The position numbers and the translations under genes are program-made. A stretch of 15,337 nt of DNA from Capniomyces stellatus. Its lineage: Eukaryota > Kickxellomycota > Harpellomycetes > Harpellales > Legeriomycetaceae. The stretch covers positions 230,993-246,329 of the forward strand of contig LUVW01000035.1 of assembly GCA_001661515.1 (NCBI GenBank), read 5' to 3'. Shown here one piece after another: positions 1-8,533 of the stretch. The notes under the pieces were generated by a model. It did no database searches. It was given only the letters and a program-made list of their open reading frames with translations, and was not told the DNA's origin. The stretch's first letter is position 1; the number at the start of each line of letters is the position of its first letter.

Positions 1-1
1 T

Positions 2-655
2 ACAACCCCTGAGGACAACACTGACAGCGAAAACAGCATGTCTGTTGATTCAAACTCAAATTCTGATACCGACTCTGACACTGATTCCGATGCAGACTTG
101 ATAGATTTGTCCCATAAAATGGATGGTAATGATGAAAATGACATCTTCTATGAGTTGGAAACTGATGTTAGCAGTAATGATAAAGTAATTGACGATTATT
201 TGGGATCAAACGTTGATGCTAAAATGAAATCACAAACAGATAAATCCACTGAGTATATTAAAACTGAAGTCAAAAACCACATTATCGAAGCTGAAAATAA
301 TGAAATTGAAGAAGAAAACTCTGAAAATGATGCAGTTGATAAATCTGAGGAAGTTACTGATGTATTGCCAAAATGTTACGAAAAGTACATTGAGGTTTTC
401 AGCAAAATAAAAGCAAACACTTTGCCACCTCACAGAGCCTATGACTGTCCAATTGACCTCAAAAAAAACACTGTGCCACCAACAAAGTCAATGTACTCAA
501 TGTCAGAAAAAGAGTTAAAGTTATTAAAGGAGTATATTGATGACTATTTGAAAAAGGGTTTTATAAAACCATCTAAATCACCTGCAAGCTCGCCGGTCTG
601 TTTTATTCCAAAGAAAAACAATGAAATGAGACTGTGTGTAATGATCCAATATTAA
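2..655 (+). pseudogene. Ty3/gypsy pol fragment: acidic linker and start of reverse transcriptase
   Basis: The frame is open from the left edge of the window, so this is the inside of a longer pol; the first ATG is at 38. The N-terminal part is a low-complexity acidic linker rich in Asp, Ser and Glu, with an SDTDSDTDSDAD stretch. From about residue 110 it reads as the start of a Ty3/gypsy RT: LPPHRAYDCPIDL, then KKGFIKPSKSPASSPVCFIPKKN and RLCV. This matches the family segment just before the VDYRxLN motif. RT then stops abruptly at 636, where a solo LTR begins; the stop at 653-655 lies in LTR sequence. The catalytic YxDD region, RNase H and integrase N-terminus are missing. Protease would lie upstream, outside the window. 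The element identification is firm; the role of the linker is unknown. Confidence 0.85.
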
Positions 656-994
656 ATTGGATTATAAACGTATTAACAATGTATTAATAATACATTGTTA
701 ATATTAATTAATTAATTGATTAAACCATAATACTTGTAAAACATGGAGCAAATGAGTTATTAATTTGAACATCAAATTAATTACTCACAAAACTATGAAG
801 TACAAAGTATTATTATTTATAACTATCATTTTACTATTTCTAAAACTATATAAACAGTAACGATTGTCTTTAATGAAAAATCAATCGGAACAACAATTGT
901 TCTTTATAGTTTATAGTCACCGTTATTATAGTTTTTATAACCTTTAGTTTATAGTTTACTTATTAAATACAAATATATTAATCGAATCATAACA
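637..994. mobile_element. Solo LTR (358 bp) nested in the Ty3/gypsy pol
   Basis: This AT-rich noncoding block starts TGTAATGATCC and ends GAATCATAACA. The ends are imperfect inverted repeats (9 of 11 match) with the TG...CA form of LTRs, and they resemble the ends of the other solo LTRs at 7906 and 9134. It contains two strong hairpins: ATCCAAT/ATTGGAT near 643-660, and 16-nt arms around 671-703 separated by 1 nt. The flanking 5-mers (CTGTG left, TAATT right) do not match, and the pol sequence that should lie between the two flanks is absent. The copy is therefore best read as the product of recombination between two LTR insertions, deleting the DNA between them. Orientation cannot be fixed. 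Confidence 0.7.
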
Positions 995-1758
995 TAATTA
1001 CAGATAGAGGTAGTAATTTCGTAAGTGATTTAAGCATAAAATTTTATGAATTTTTGGGAATCAGGCATACTCCAACGACAGCTTACCGACCACAGAGCAA
1101 CGGACAAGTCGAGCGGTTTAACCAGACGTTGAAGAACATTCTATCTCGACAGTGTATCACCGACCAAGAGCACTGGGATTCGCACCTATGGAAAACATTG
1201 TTAGTCATTAAAACAATGAGGAATAAGTCGACAAAAAAAAGTCCTGCAGAAATGCTATATGGAGTGAAATTGACGACACCGATAGCTTGGACACCACCAG
1301 CCGAAATCGACAACCTGGAAGAAGCGATAATCGAAAGAATAAGAGTGATTGATTTTGATTTACTAGAATTACGAAAGATCGGGTTGGAAAATATCATTCG
1401 AGCTAAAGAAGTTGATAAAACGACATACGATAAGAAAGTAGTTAAGTTTAAGTTTAATTTAAATGACAAGGTTTTATTATTAAATGAAAAGTTGAAAACC
1501 AAGTTTGAATTGATTTGGGATGGCCCATTCACCATCACCCAAATCTTAAACAAAGGAACCTACCTTATTATCGACGAGTACAACAATCGAGACTTAGTAC
1601 ACGGCGATCGACTAAAGTTATACCGCGATTCGAAAACGATGATTCCCGAATTAAAACCGAGTCGACTTCAAACGAATATAAAACGGTTTAAACAAGTGTT
1701 GACAATCAGTGACTATCATACTGACCATCAAGAAGTGGGGATCTGTCGTATAAAATAG
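995..1758 (+). pseudogene. Ty3/gypsy integrase, C-terminal half of pol
   Basis: The frame is open from the LTR junction; an ATG at 1054 is only internal. It begins in the integrase catalytic core with ITDRGSNFVSD, then GIRHTPTTAYRPQSNGQVER. The Asp codon at 1003-1005 and the Glu codon at 1111-1113 are separated by exactly 35 residues, the D-X35-E spacing of retroviral-type integrases. The first catalytic Asp and the HHCC zinc domain are missing, lost upstream. The C-terminal region has a GPY/F-like module (WDGPFTITQIL followed by KGTYLI) and a basic tail. The stop TAG lies about 12 nt inside the 3' LTR, so the last residues are LTR-encoded. A purine-rich tract at 1731-1741 just before the LTR is a likely polypurine tract. 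No chromodomain is seen. Confidence 0.88.
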
Positions 1759-1869
1759 TATACGACCTGTAGATCGGTACTTAAACCAGATACGATTGTA
1801 GTACCGACCTAATAGAAATATGAAGAGTAGTTTTTTATAAAACTTGGTTGTAGTTTTTTTTATACGACA
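1744..1869 (+). mobile_element. 3' LTR (126 bp) of the Ty3/gypsy element
   Basis: The block begins TGTCGTATAAAA and ends TTTTATACGACA, a perfect 12-bp terminal inverted repeat with TG...CA ends. It sits directly after integrase and a purine-rich tract (AGAAGTGGGGA, 1731-1741), the expected place for a 3' LTR. It is very short for a Ty3 LTR. Two internal hairpins are present: GTCGTATA (1745-1752) with TATACGAC (1759-1766), and CGGTACT (1775-1781) with AGTACCG (1800-1806). A TATAAAATA sequence near the left end could be a TATA box. The 5' LTR would be outside the window, so LTR identity cannot be tested here. Confidence 0.75.
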
Positions 1870-2628
1870 CTTCAATTTCAGTTTATTTAGTTTAGTTTTA
1901 ATTGATTTACATTTTACTTAGTTAATTTTGATTTATTTTATTTGATTTAAACTTTTGATTCAAATTAGATCAATGAACTTTCTTTCATTGATAAGCGTTT
2001 TACGTGATAACAGATTTGAATATGACCTTTTTTTATATACAAGAATATATTTAACCTAATAAACAACTATAAAACAATAACACGGATATAGTAAAGTTAA
2101 GTACATATATAAAGAATAACAGAACCAGATTAAATACTACACCACCTCTAAATAATAGTAAGTTAATTAAAGTCCTAAGCGGACATAGTCAACCAGCGTT
2201 TGACACAACATCCTGTCATATGAAATATGACTAACCAGTCGATAATTATTAATAGGAAGTTTTTGTAGCCCATGGTGTTTGTTTATTCTTATTAAGTTAT
2301 CGATTGGATAACAGTTTCAGTATAACCTTAGTTTTAGTTAGTTAGTTACCTTTTAGTTATTTTATTTTATAGTTCCAAATTTTAGTGATTACAATAGCTT
2401 TTTCCAAAAAGTTGAATCTTCCTGCTTAAATAAAAAACACATATTTTAGACAGCTAAGAAACAGAACATTGAAAGATACACTTATAGTTTTAATCATTAA
2501 TAATATATAGGCTTTAGTATCTTTAAGATTAGATTTAGTTAGATTAACCATATATTCAGATATAAATTATAATCCGATCGATAGTCGGAATACTAAACAA
2601 ATAGACAATTTAGATATAACAAATACCA
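1870..2628. other. AT-rich noncoding DNA
   Basis: No convincing coding sequence is seen on either strand. The first 100 bases are rich in TTTAG/TTTAT runs. Short hairpins occur, for example TCATAT-GAA-ATATGA near 2217-2231. No TG...CA block with matching target duplications was recognised here. Confidence 0.5.
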
Positions 2629-2700
2629 GGGGACTTAGCTCAGCTGGGAGAGCGTGCGACTGAAGTTCGTACGGTCCCGAGTTCAATCCTCGGAGTCCCC
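2629..2700 (+). tRNA. tRNA-Phe (anticodon GAA)
   Basis: The 72-nt sequence folds into a standard cloverleaf. The acceptor stem is GGGGACT/AGTCCCC (7 of 7 pairs), the D stem GCTC/GAGC, and the anticodon stem TGCGA/TCGTA has one G-U pair with loop CTGAAGT, giving anticodon GAA. The T stem is CCGAG/CTCGG with loop TTCAATC. No discriminator base beyond the acceptor pairing is counted in these coordinates; the next base is A (2701). There is no intron. It lies 7 bp upstream of tRNA-Leu in the same orientation, with no T run between them. Confidence 0.95.
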
Positions 2701-2707
2701 ATAGTTT

Positions 2708-2789
2708 GGTATCATGGCCGAGCGGTCTAAGGCGCCGCACTCAAGTTGCGGTCTCGAAAGAGGCGTGGGTTCGAATCCCACTGATACCA
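2708..2789 (+). tRNA. tRNA-Leu (anticodon CAA)
   Basis: This 82-nt class II tRNA has acceptor GGTATCA/TGATACC with discriminator A, and a D arm containing GCC...GGC with GGTCTAAGGC. The anticodon stem is CCGCA/TGCGG with loop CTCAAGT, giving anticodon CAA. The long variable arm is TCTC/GAGG closed by a GAAA tetraloop, and the T stem is GTGGG/CCCAC with loop TTCGAAT. There is no intron, although Leu(CAA) genes carry one in many eukaryotes. A T7 run follows 2 nt after the gene. Confidence 0.95.
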
Positions 2790-2791
2790 CG

Positions 2792-2798
2792 TTTTTTT
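2792..2798 (+). terminator. Pol III terminator (T7)
   Basis: A run of seven T on the non-template strand starts 3 nt after the tRNA-Leu discriminator base, the standard Pol III stop signal. The spacer between tRNA-Phe and tRNA-Leu has only TTT, so this is the first likely stop for both genes. Confidence 0.8.
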
Positions 2799-2827
2799 GC
2801 TTTTGTCTCCCAGCTCGACCCAGTCTT

Positions 2828-3064
2828 TTATATTGATCCTCTTTTTGCTCCGGTTTTGGCTATTATCGGAGTTTCGGGCTTATACCTGCCCTCACTCTCT
2901 GCTGTTATCGTCTGCTTGGTGTCTGCGAAGGTCAAGTTATCCGCGAATAAGTGGTCTAATGAAGATATGTTACTTTGCATTTGTACAACCTCTCCGGAAC
3001 TACTGTTTATAGCCGAGGGTGCTTCACTGGCGGTGGTATTAATCGTAACTCGATTTCTATACAT
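2828..3064 (-). pseudogene. Possible coding remnant, function unknown
   Basis: A 78-codon minus-strand frame has clearly more balanced base use than the AT-rich DNA on either side. Its protein is Ser/Thr-rich at the start (VTINTTASEAPSAINSS) and continues SSLDHLFADNLTFADTKQ and EGRYKPETPIIAKTGAKRG. It has no membrane segment, zinc knuckle or catalytic motif. It ends at TAA and the sequence stays codon-like for a few residues beyond, towards the tRNA terminator. In this setting a fragment of a retroelement Gag N-terminus is the best guess, but I do not recognise the family. The overlapping plus-strand frame begins within the tRNA gene and is rejected. Confidence 0.3.
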
Positions 3065-3434
3065 GGCTAAAACTTGGGTTATAGTGAATATTGTTTTATT
3101 GAGATCTTTAATAAAACTACTACATTATTTTAAAAGAGAAGGTGCCTTCCAAATGAAAGTCTTCATCAGTCTATTTATAAACAGTACTACTCGTACCAAC
3201 TAATTAAACAAATTGTTTATACTAATTAAAGTAACTACTATTTATACTCTTAAACTAAATACCCTCGAACCCTACTTGTACCTACTTATAGCTAGACACA
3301 CATTCTAGGCATCACTTGCCTTATGCTTAACCGTAAGCATACTTTGACTCGGTTAGTTTAATATATAAACACTATAGCAAGTTGTGATAATCACATTTGC
3401 ACAAATAAAATACACTAAATAAAAATAAATAAAG
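3065..3434. other. AT-rich noncoding DNA left of the LINE
   Basis: No gene is recognised. Short hairpins are present (TAAACAA-A-TTGTTTA near 3207-3221; TGCTTA...TAAGCA near 3323-3338). The right end is AT-rich low-complexity DNA and forms the LINE target. Confidence 0.45.
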
Positions 3435-3460
3435 TGATTAAAATGATTAAAGTAATAAAA
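3435..3460 (+). repeat. Left 26-bp target-site duplication of the LINE
   Basis: This 26-bp sequence starting TGATTAAAATGATTAAAG is identical to 10002-10027. The right copy follows the LINE poly(A) tract. The sequence is low complexity, so the exact edges may shift by a few bases. Confidence 0.6.
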
Positions 3461-3630
3461 TGATTAAAATCTTTCCCTTGAGAATAAAGAAAACTTTTTT
3501 CGAAGTAACCAATAAGAATCAAGTAAATTATCTATCTCTTATCGCAATATATAACTTTTAAACACATAATAAAAAGACAAAAACCGTCCAAATACGTACT
3601 GTTGGCTATAGTAAGCAGAAAAAAGGCAGA

Positions 3631-4755
3631 ATGAGTGCCTATAACCCCAACTGGGCAAAAGGGGGAATGTCAAAAAGCCCAAACAAGTGCCACCCTGACA
3701 CTAGTAGGGTGTCTGTTAATCATCTTTTGAATGATACAGAGCCAAAACCTTCACCCATTATTTATAATGATGCGGATGAAAACGCAGTAGGGATCTCGGT
3801 AGCTGAATTTGGGGACAAAGACCAAATTTATAGCTATATCAAGAAGGAAGTAAAGGGGCTAAAAACCATGGGTTTCAACCCTAGATCAAACGTAGTGATG
3901 ATAGCGTTTGATAATGAAAAGGAGGCACAAGTGTGCTTAGAAACAAGCCTGGAGTTTGAAGGGAAGAAGATACATGCAGTAAAACTACTGAACAAAGAAG
4001 ATGGGATTGTTGTCATTAATATCCCAAATATCTTCAACGTACCAATCAGAAAGGTGATCAGGGAGATACACGAGGCACTGGACGACATTGCAAAGATTTT
4101 GGATGTAGCAGCCATTAAAGACACAGAGAGCGAGACGTACTTGAACAGAAGAGTATCAGCACTAGTAAAGGTAGAGAAGGGCAGAGAGAAGGATCTACCC
4201 AACTTTATTGTTATCAAAAATACAAAAATACCACTTGTATTCGACGGAAGTATGCCATTGTGCACATACTGCAGAAATGAAGGACACAAAATGAGGGAGT
4301 GCCCAAAAATCGCAAGGAGATCTGGTGACAAAAGACCCAGAACAACTGTCCCAGCAAACAGTAAAAAGGCTCCAAGAACGGAGGGTGAGGCCACAAAGGC
4401 ACAAGAACCAATCCCAGTCAACAGATTTACAACCTTGGCAAATACTGGAGAAGAGGAACAAGTAGCAAACATTAGCCAAGAGCCAACAATCAAGGAAAAA
4501 TCAGTGGAGGAGAATTCAGTTGAGGACAAGCCAGCTGAGGAGCAGATAGTAGACGAGCAGATGATCGAGGATCAAATGATTGGAGAGCAAATCTCAATCA
4601 TAGAAGCCGAAAAATCAATGCCCAAAACGAGGGGGGCAAGCGAAAAATTAAAGAAAAAAGCAGAACAAAAAAAATCTGCTACAACAATCGAAAACAAAAC
4701 GACGATTTTGGGAAAAAAAATGAAATCACCAAACAAAGCATTGGAAAAAAAATAA
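3631..4755 (+). CDS. LINE ORF1 nucleic-acid-binding protein with CCHC zinc knuckle
   Basis: This 374-residue protein is Gag-like and probably packages LINE RNA and helps target-primed reverse transcription. Residues about 50-190 look like an alpha/beta RNA-binding domain of the RRM-like kind found in LINE ORF1 proteins (GISVAEFGDKDQIYSYIKKE, then VVINIPNIFNVPIRKVIREI). A CCHC knuckle is clear at about residues 210-224, CTYCRNEGHKMRECPK (C-X2-C-X4-H-X4-C). The tail is rich in Lys, Glu and Gln, low complexity, and likely disordered. The ATG at 3631 is the first in this frame after the 5' UTR. The frame ends in an A8 run followed by TAA, whose last A is the first base of the next ATG (TAATG). 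No internal stop is present, so ORF1 may be intact. Confidence 0.85.
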   Translation: MSAYNPNWAKGGMSKSPNKCHPDTSRVSVNHLLNDTEPKPSPIIYNDADENAVGISVAEFGDKDQIYSYIKKEVKGLKTMGFNPRSNVVMIAFDNEKEAQVCLETSLEFEGKKIHAVKLLNKEDGIVVINIPNIFNVPIRKVIREIHEALDDIAKILDVAAIKDTESETYLNRRVSALVKVEKGREKDLPNFIVIKNTKIPLVFDGSMPLCTYCRNEGHKMRECPKIARRSGDKRPRTTVPANSKKAPRTEGEATKAQEPIPVNRFTTLANTGEEEQVANISQEPTIKEKSVEENSVEDKPAEEQIVDEQMIEDQMIGEQISIIEAEKSMPKTRGASEKLKKKAEQKKSATTIENKTTILGKKMKSPNKALEKK

Positions 4756-4949
4756 TGCTTAAGAAAATCAAATTAACCAAATTAAATACTGGAAACGACG
4801 AAACAGACGACGATTCGATAGAATTATCATCAATTACTACCGAACAAGAAATTGAAAATAAAATCCAAGAAATGTGCAATTCATCTGGAAATAATTCACA
4901 CGATACAGAAAACAATAATTCAATTGTGCGTATAGACGCCGAAAATTAA
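4755..4949 (+). CDS. Short acidic ORF overlapping the ORF1 stop
   Basis: This 64-codon frame starts on the TAATG overlap with the ORF1 stop and is Asp/Glu/Ser/Asn-rich (ETDDDSIELSSITTEQ). It lies directly after an A8 run (4745-4752), where slippage would fuse it to ORF1. It could be the original C-terminus of ORF1 separated by a frameshift mutation, a product of slippage, or a short ORF made by termination-reinitiation. The charge pattern continues that of the ORF1 tail, which favours the first reading. No domain is recognised. The following 4950-5127 is AT-rich and noncoding. Confidence 0.5.
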   Translation: MLKKIKLTKLNTGNDETDDDSIELSSITTEQEIENKIQEMCNSSGNNSHDTENNNSIVRIDAEN

Positions 4950-5127
4950 GCTAAGTAGCTACTAACATTTTAGAAGTTAATTTAGTGTTATTTTATTTTT
5001 ATTTAGTTTAAATTTAACTTAAATCAGTCAAATCAATTCCAGATTAGACCAGTTTTCTTAGATTTTTTTACAGTTTATAGCCTTTAAAAAGTAGTACAAC
5101 TTTAATTAACACACTACACTCACCTAA

Positions 5128-6951
5128 CTTACAAAAAAAATTTGTGAAAAAAAAATAAAAATCGTCTCATGGAATGTAAATGGGATCGCCGGTAACTTTA
5201 AACGCAAAGGTATATTTAATTTCTTAAAGAATGAAATTAAGGCTGACGTAATTTTATTACAAGAAAGCCATATCAAAAACAATGAATTAAATTCATTTGA
5301 ATTAAATTGGAGCAATGAGCACCAATTTAATCATTATTCGGCAATTGTAATAACCAATGGAAATTACAAAATAAAAAAAATCAGAAATTACATGGAAGGG
5401 AGGATATCAATCATTCAGATTGAAGGACCAGGGCTCGAAGAACTGTTAGATATAACTAATATCTATATGCCAGCAGAGGAGAAATACAAGAAAAATTTTA
5501 TTGAAAGCATGGAGAAAGTAATACCATTCTCATATAACCATATGGTGGTTGGAGACTTTAACCTAGCTGAAGATAATCTAAGGGATAGATACCCACCCAA
5601 AGCAAGTAATGAGAAATGGGACTTGATAAACAACTGGATGCACAAGATGGAGTTGGTCAACTGCCATAATAAACTACTCAAAAACCGTACAGAATATTCC
5701 TTTGAACACAGGAATGGAAAGTACAAGTCCAGGATAGACCATATGATGGTCTCTAAAGATAAAAGTTCAGAAGTGAGAAACATGAGATATATCATCGGAC
5801 CGTATTCTGACCATAAACTGCTAGAAATCGAATTAATAGTGGGTCCAAAACCAAGAAATCAAAAGCCAAAGGAACACAAAGGCAGCCAGGCAGACAACTG
5901 GATGTTAAATGTGGAACATCTGAAGGATGAGGAATATATTAAAGCAATTAGACCAGTGCTAAGGAGCTTTAATCTGGAAACAGATGGGATACAGAAATGG
6001 GCAGAGATCAAAGCCCAGGTTAAAGAAACAAGTATCAAATATGCAAGAGACAAGGCAGAAAAGAACAACATCCAGTTGTTGACAAGGAAACTGGAGGAAA
6101 TGACCAAAGCCAAACCAGCAGAACCAAGCCAGCAGGAAGAATGGAACAAGGAGACAAATGAACTATTCATGAAAATCCAGGACCAAAAGCTAAATAAAAC
6201 CCGAGGAAATATGGTCAGAGCCAGAGTCAAGTGGATTGAGGAAGGCGAAAGATCGAACAAATATTTCTTTGGGCTGCTGAAAGCTAAGGAGCAAAGAAAA
6301 AAAATGGATCAGGTACTGAACGAACAAGGAGAAGAACTGGTTGAATCGGATGCTATCAAGACCGAAACAGCCAATTTCTACAAAAAACTGTTCGCAAAAG
6401 GAGAAGTAGAAACGGAAGCACAAGACTCACTGCTGAGACATATCAAACACAAGCTGGACGATAACGAGAAGCAAATGCTAGACAAGGGGATCACAGAAAT
6501 CGAAATAGCCAGGGTCATCATTGAGGGGCCAAAGAACAAGTCACCAGGGCCAGATGGACTGCCATTTGGATTTTATGAGGGTGTGGGAGTAGCATTACTG
6601 CCGATTCTACATAAAATTTACAACGGCACAGAGATGGAACAGTGGAACACATATACCGGAGGGTCAAACATCACGTTGCTACCAAAGAGCGGGGATCTGA
6701 GGATGCTGAAAAACTGGAGGCCGATTTCGTTATCCAACACGGATGAAAAAATACTGACCAAGGTATTAGCCAACAGGACACAAGAGGTAATCCGGAAGCT
6801 GATCCACAGGGATCAAGCTGGCTTTATCAAAAACAGATTTATATTTGATAATATTTTCGTTAAAAAATTCCTGATCGAAAGCGGGGTAGAGTTCCCAGAC
6901 GAAGTCAAGGGGTACTCGTTGATGCTGGATCAGGAAAAGGCCTATGACTGA
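5128..6951 (+). pseudogene. LINE ORF2, part 1: APE endonuclease and N-terminal reverse transcriptase
   Basis: The frame is open from 5128, after a stop at 5125-5127. The endonuclease begins KIVSWNVNGIAGNFKRKG, the family's SWNVNG opening, followed by DVILLQESH (metal-binding Glu), NIYMP, VVGDFNL (catalytic Asp/Asn) and YSDHKLLEIEL (final SDH). All the usual APE motifs are present and it would nick the target DNA. A Lys/Glu-rich linker follows, then RT: WIEEGERSNKYFFGL, NKSPGPDGLPFGFYEG, NITLLPKSGDLRMLKNWRPISLSN, and motif A LMLDQEKAYD. The frame stops at TGA (6949-6951) exactly where family members have Arg in YDRVDW, one C-to-T change from CGA. No ATG precedes the endonuclease; the first is at 5392, inside the domain, so the real start is non-AUG, lost, or coupled to ORF1. 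Confidence 0.85.
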
Positions 6952-7482
6952 GTAGACTGGAGCTACCTGTTCAGATGCCTTGAGAAAATGGTATTTGGAA
7001 CCAAGTTCATAACCTGGTTAAAAAACATTTATTTTGGTGCTCATACCAGAATAAAGATCAATGGAGGACTGACTGAAAGGGTCCCAATTCATCAGGGACT
7101 GAGACAGGGTGATCCACTATCACCACTGCTGTATAACATAGCAATCGAGCCATTGCTATGCTCGGTTAGGAACAAAATCAACGGGATTAGCGTATTCAAA
7201 TACGTTTTCAAAATCAGCGCATACGCGGACGACATTGCAATCGGAATCGGATCAAGCCAGGACCAGGACATAGTGGACCAGGCACTAGTGATGCATTGCA
7301 AGGCATCGAACGCAAAAATAAATGCGGACAAGTCAATTGCAGTGAAATTGGGGAAGCCAGCGTTCAATTTGGTTAATTACATCATTTTAGACCAGCAAGC
7401 AAGCTTTAGATACCTGAGAATCATATTTAATAATAACGGTATTGACATGGATGCAGTTAAAAAAATATATACAGCGGGATAA
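6952..7482 (+). pseudogene. LINE ORF2, part 2: reverse transcriptase core
   Basis: This continues the same frame directly after the TGA, starting VDWSYLF, so the stop is a point mutation rather than an end. It carries RT motif B (GLRQGDPLSPLLYNIAIEPL) and the catalytic YADD box (AYADDIAIG, codons 7222-7233), followed by the thumb-side KINADKSIAV and a FRYLRIIF motif whose first Arg stands where Gly is usual. The frame ends at TAA (7480-7482) after a frameshift: the continuation (SGINNKVNSWGNRKI) is in another frame from about 7473. A TA-repeat length change at about 7463-7472 explains it. Both catalytic Asp residues of the YADD box are kept. Confidence 0.85.
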
Positions 7483-7905
7483 ACAACAAAGTCAACAGCT
7501 GGGGAAATAGAAAAATCACATTACAAGGTAAAATCATTTTAATTAATACTTTTTTATTATCCAAATTGTGGTTCAGTGCACATATTGTTGCATTTGATAA
7601 ACGGTTTATTGATAATATTAAAACATTAATTAAAAGATTTTTATGGAATGGAAAAAAATCAAGAATTGGCATTAATATCTTGGAAATGCCGATCAAATTG
7701 GGAGGATTTGGTTTATTGAATGTTAAAGTTCAATTGAATTCAATCTTCGCCAAATGGATGCCTAAAATCGCGACGGTTAATGAAAACCACTGGAGCGAGA
7801 TGGCAAAACAATTACTGGTGAATTATTTTAAAAAAATTAATTCAAGCACGGGAAAAGGACACCAATCGTGGCTTTTGGACAATACAAAAAATTTGGAACG
7901 CAGAA
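7473..7905 (+). pseudogene. LINE ORF2, part 3: RT thumb and connector, interrupted by a solo LTR
   Basis: This is the frame-shifted continuation of ORF2. It begins NNKVNSWGNRKITLQGKI, typical of the segment after the LINE RT, where cells of an alpha-helical thumb follow, then FLWNGKKSRIGINILEMPIKLGGFGLLNVK, the W(N/K)GKK...LGGxGL segment common to L1-type ORF2. It ends NLERR at the solo LTR that begins at 7906. The apparent stop at 7911-7913 belongs to the LTR. Codon phase is preserved into the segment at 8534 once the LTR and one copy of the CAGAA duplication are removed. Confidence 0.8.
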
Positions 7906-8528
7906 TGTTATGAACCAATAAAATTAAATCATTTTATATTATTTTAAACGTTTCATAGTTTAAGAATTATATTTGGTAATAGTTTGATTTGTAATAATAT
8001 TAGTAAATGCAATTGGTAATACTATTACCAACGCAATTATTAATATGATTAAAAATCAAATAACAAAGACAACCTAAATTTGGCAACGGCGGAATAGCAA
8101 CCCGAGCCAATAGAAAAACCATTGCAGAACTAATACTAATGGATCTTTAAGGATTAAAAGACATTAGATAATGGTTCGGAACAAAGTCGGAAAAATGTTG
8201 ATTTAATGTCAAGATCAAAACCAATAAGAAAATGGGATGATTTTAAATGTTAAAACATCATTTTAGATTAGTCAGCAAAAAGACAAAACATATTTTATAT
8301 CCCTTGTAAAGTGTGTAAAATATATTTGTTAGCTCTCGTTGTAAATCAAATAGGTTAGGTTAAGTTTATAAATTAACATTTATATAGTACTCTGTTAGCT
8401 TTTGTTTAACGTCAAAACTTCTATAAATACTTGGCCGTTTTCGCATTTTTGAAAAAGGTCAAGTGAAATATTTCTTATTCAATAATAAATAATATTCACT
8501 ATTCCTTGTCCCGTCCACGTTCCTAATA
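7906..8528. mobile_element. Solo LTR (623 bp) inserted in LINE ORF2
   Basis: The block starts TGTTATGAAC and ends GTTCCTAATA; 8 of 10 terminal bases pair as inverted repeats. It is flanked by identical 5-bp duplications CAGAA (7901-7905 and 8529-8533), the size made by Ty3-type integrases. Removing the LTR and one duplication (628 bp) rejoins ORF2 in frame. The last two bases read TA where CA is usual, consistent with one mutation. The interior is AT-rich, has no ORF of note, and holds a TATATAG sequence (near 8382) and A/T-rich runs that could be promoter and poly(A) signals. Orientation is not fixed. Confidence 0.85.
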
Positions 8529-8533
8529 CAGAA

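Noticed and set aside
660..684. GATTATAAACGTATTAACAATG reads DYKRINNV, like the RT motif missing from the fragment that ends at 636
   Set aside because: It lies inside a block with good LTR ends, in a palindrome, and leads nowhere within 8 codons. Probably chance, though a small insertion before a real RT remnant cannot be fully excluded.
1083..1553. Long minus-strand frames opposite integrase, ORF1, endonuclease and DIRS pieces
   Set aside because: They are shadows of plus-strand coding sequence with no motifs of their own.
1870..2100. TTTAG-rich DNA as a telomere-like repeat
   Set aside because: The spacing is irregular and mixed with TTTAT and TTGATT; no regular unit is present.
2706..3203. 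165-codon plus-strand frame
   Set aside because: Its first 28 or so codons are the tRNA-Leu gene read as protein and it has no ATG start; the rest is hydrophobic only because it is antisense to the coding-like minus frame at 2828-3064.
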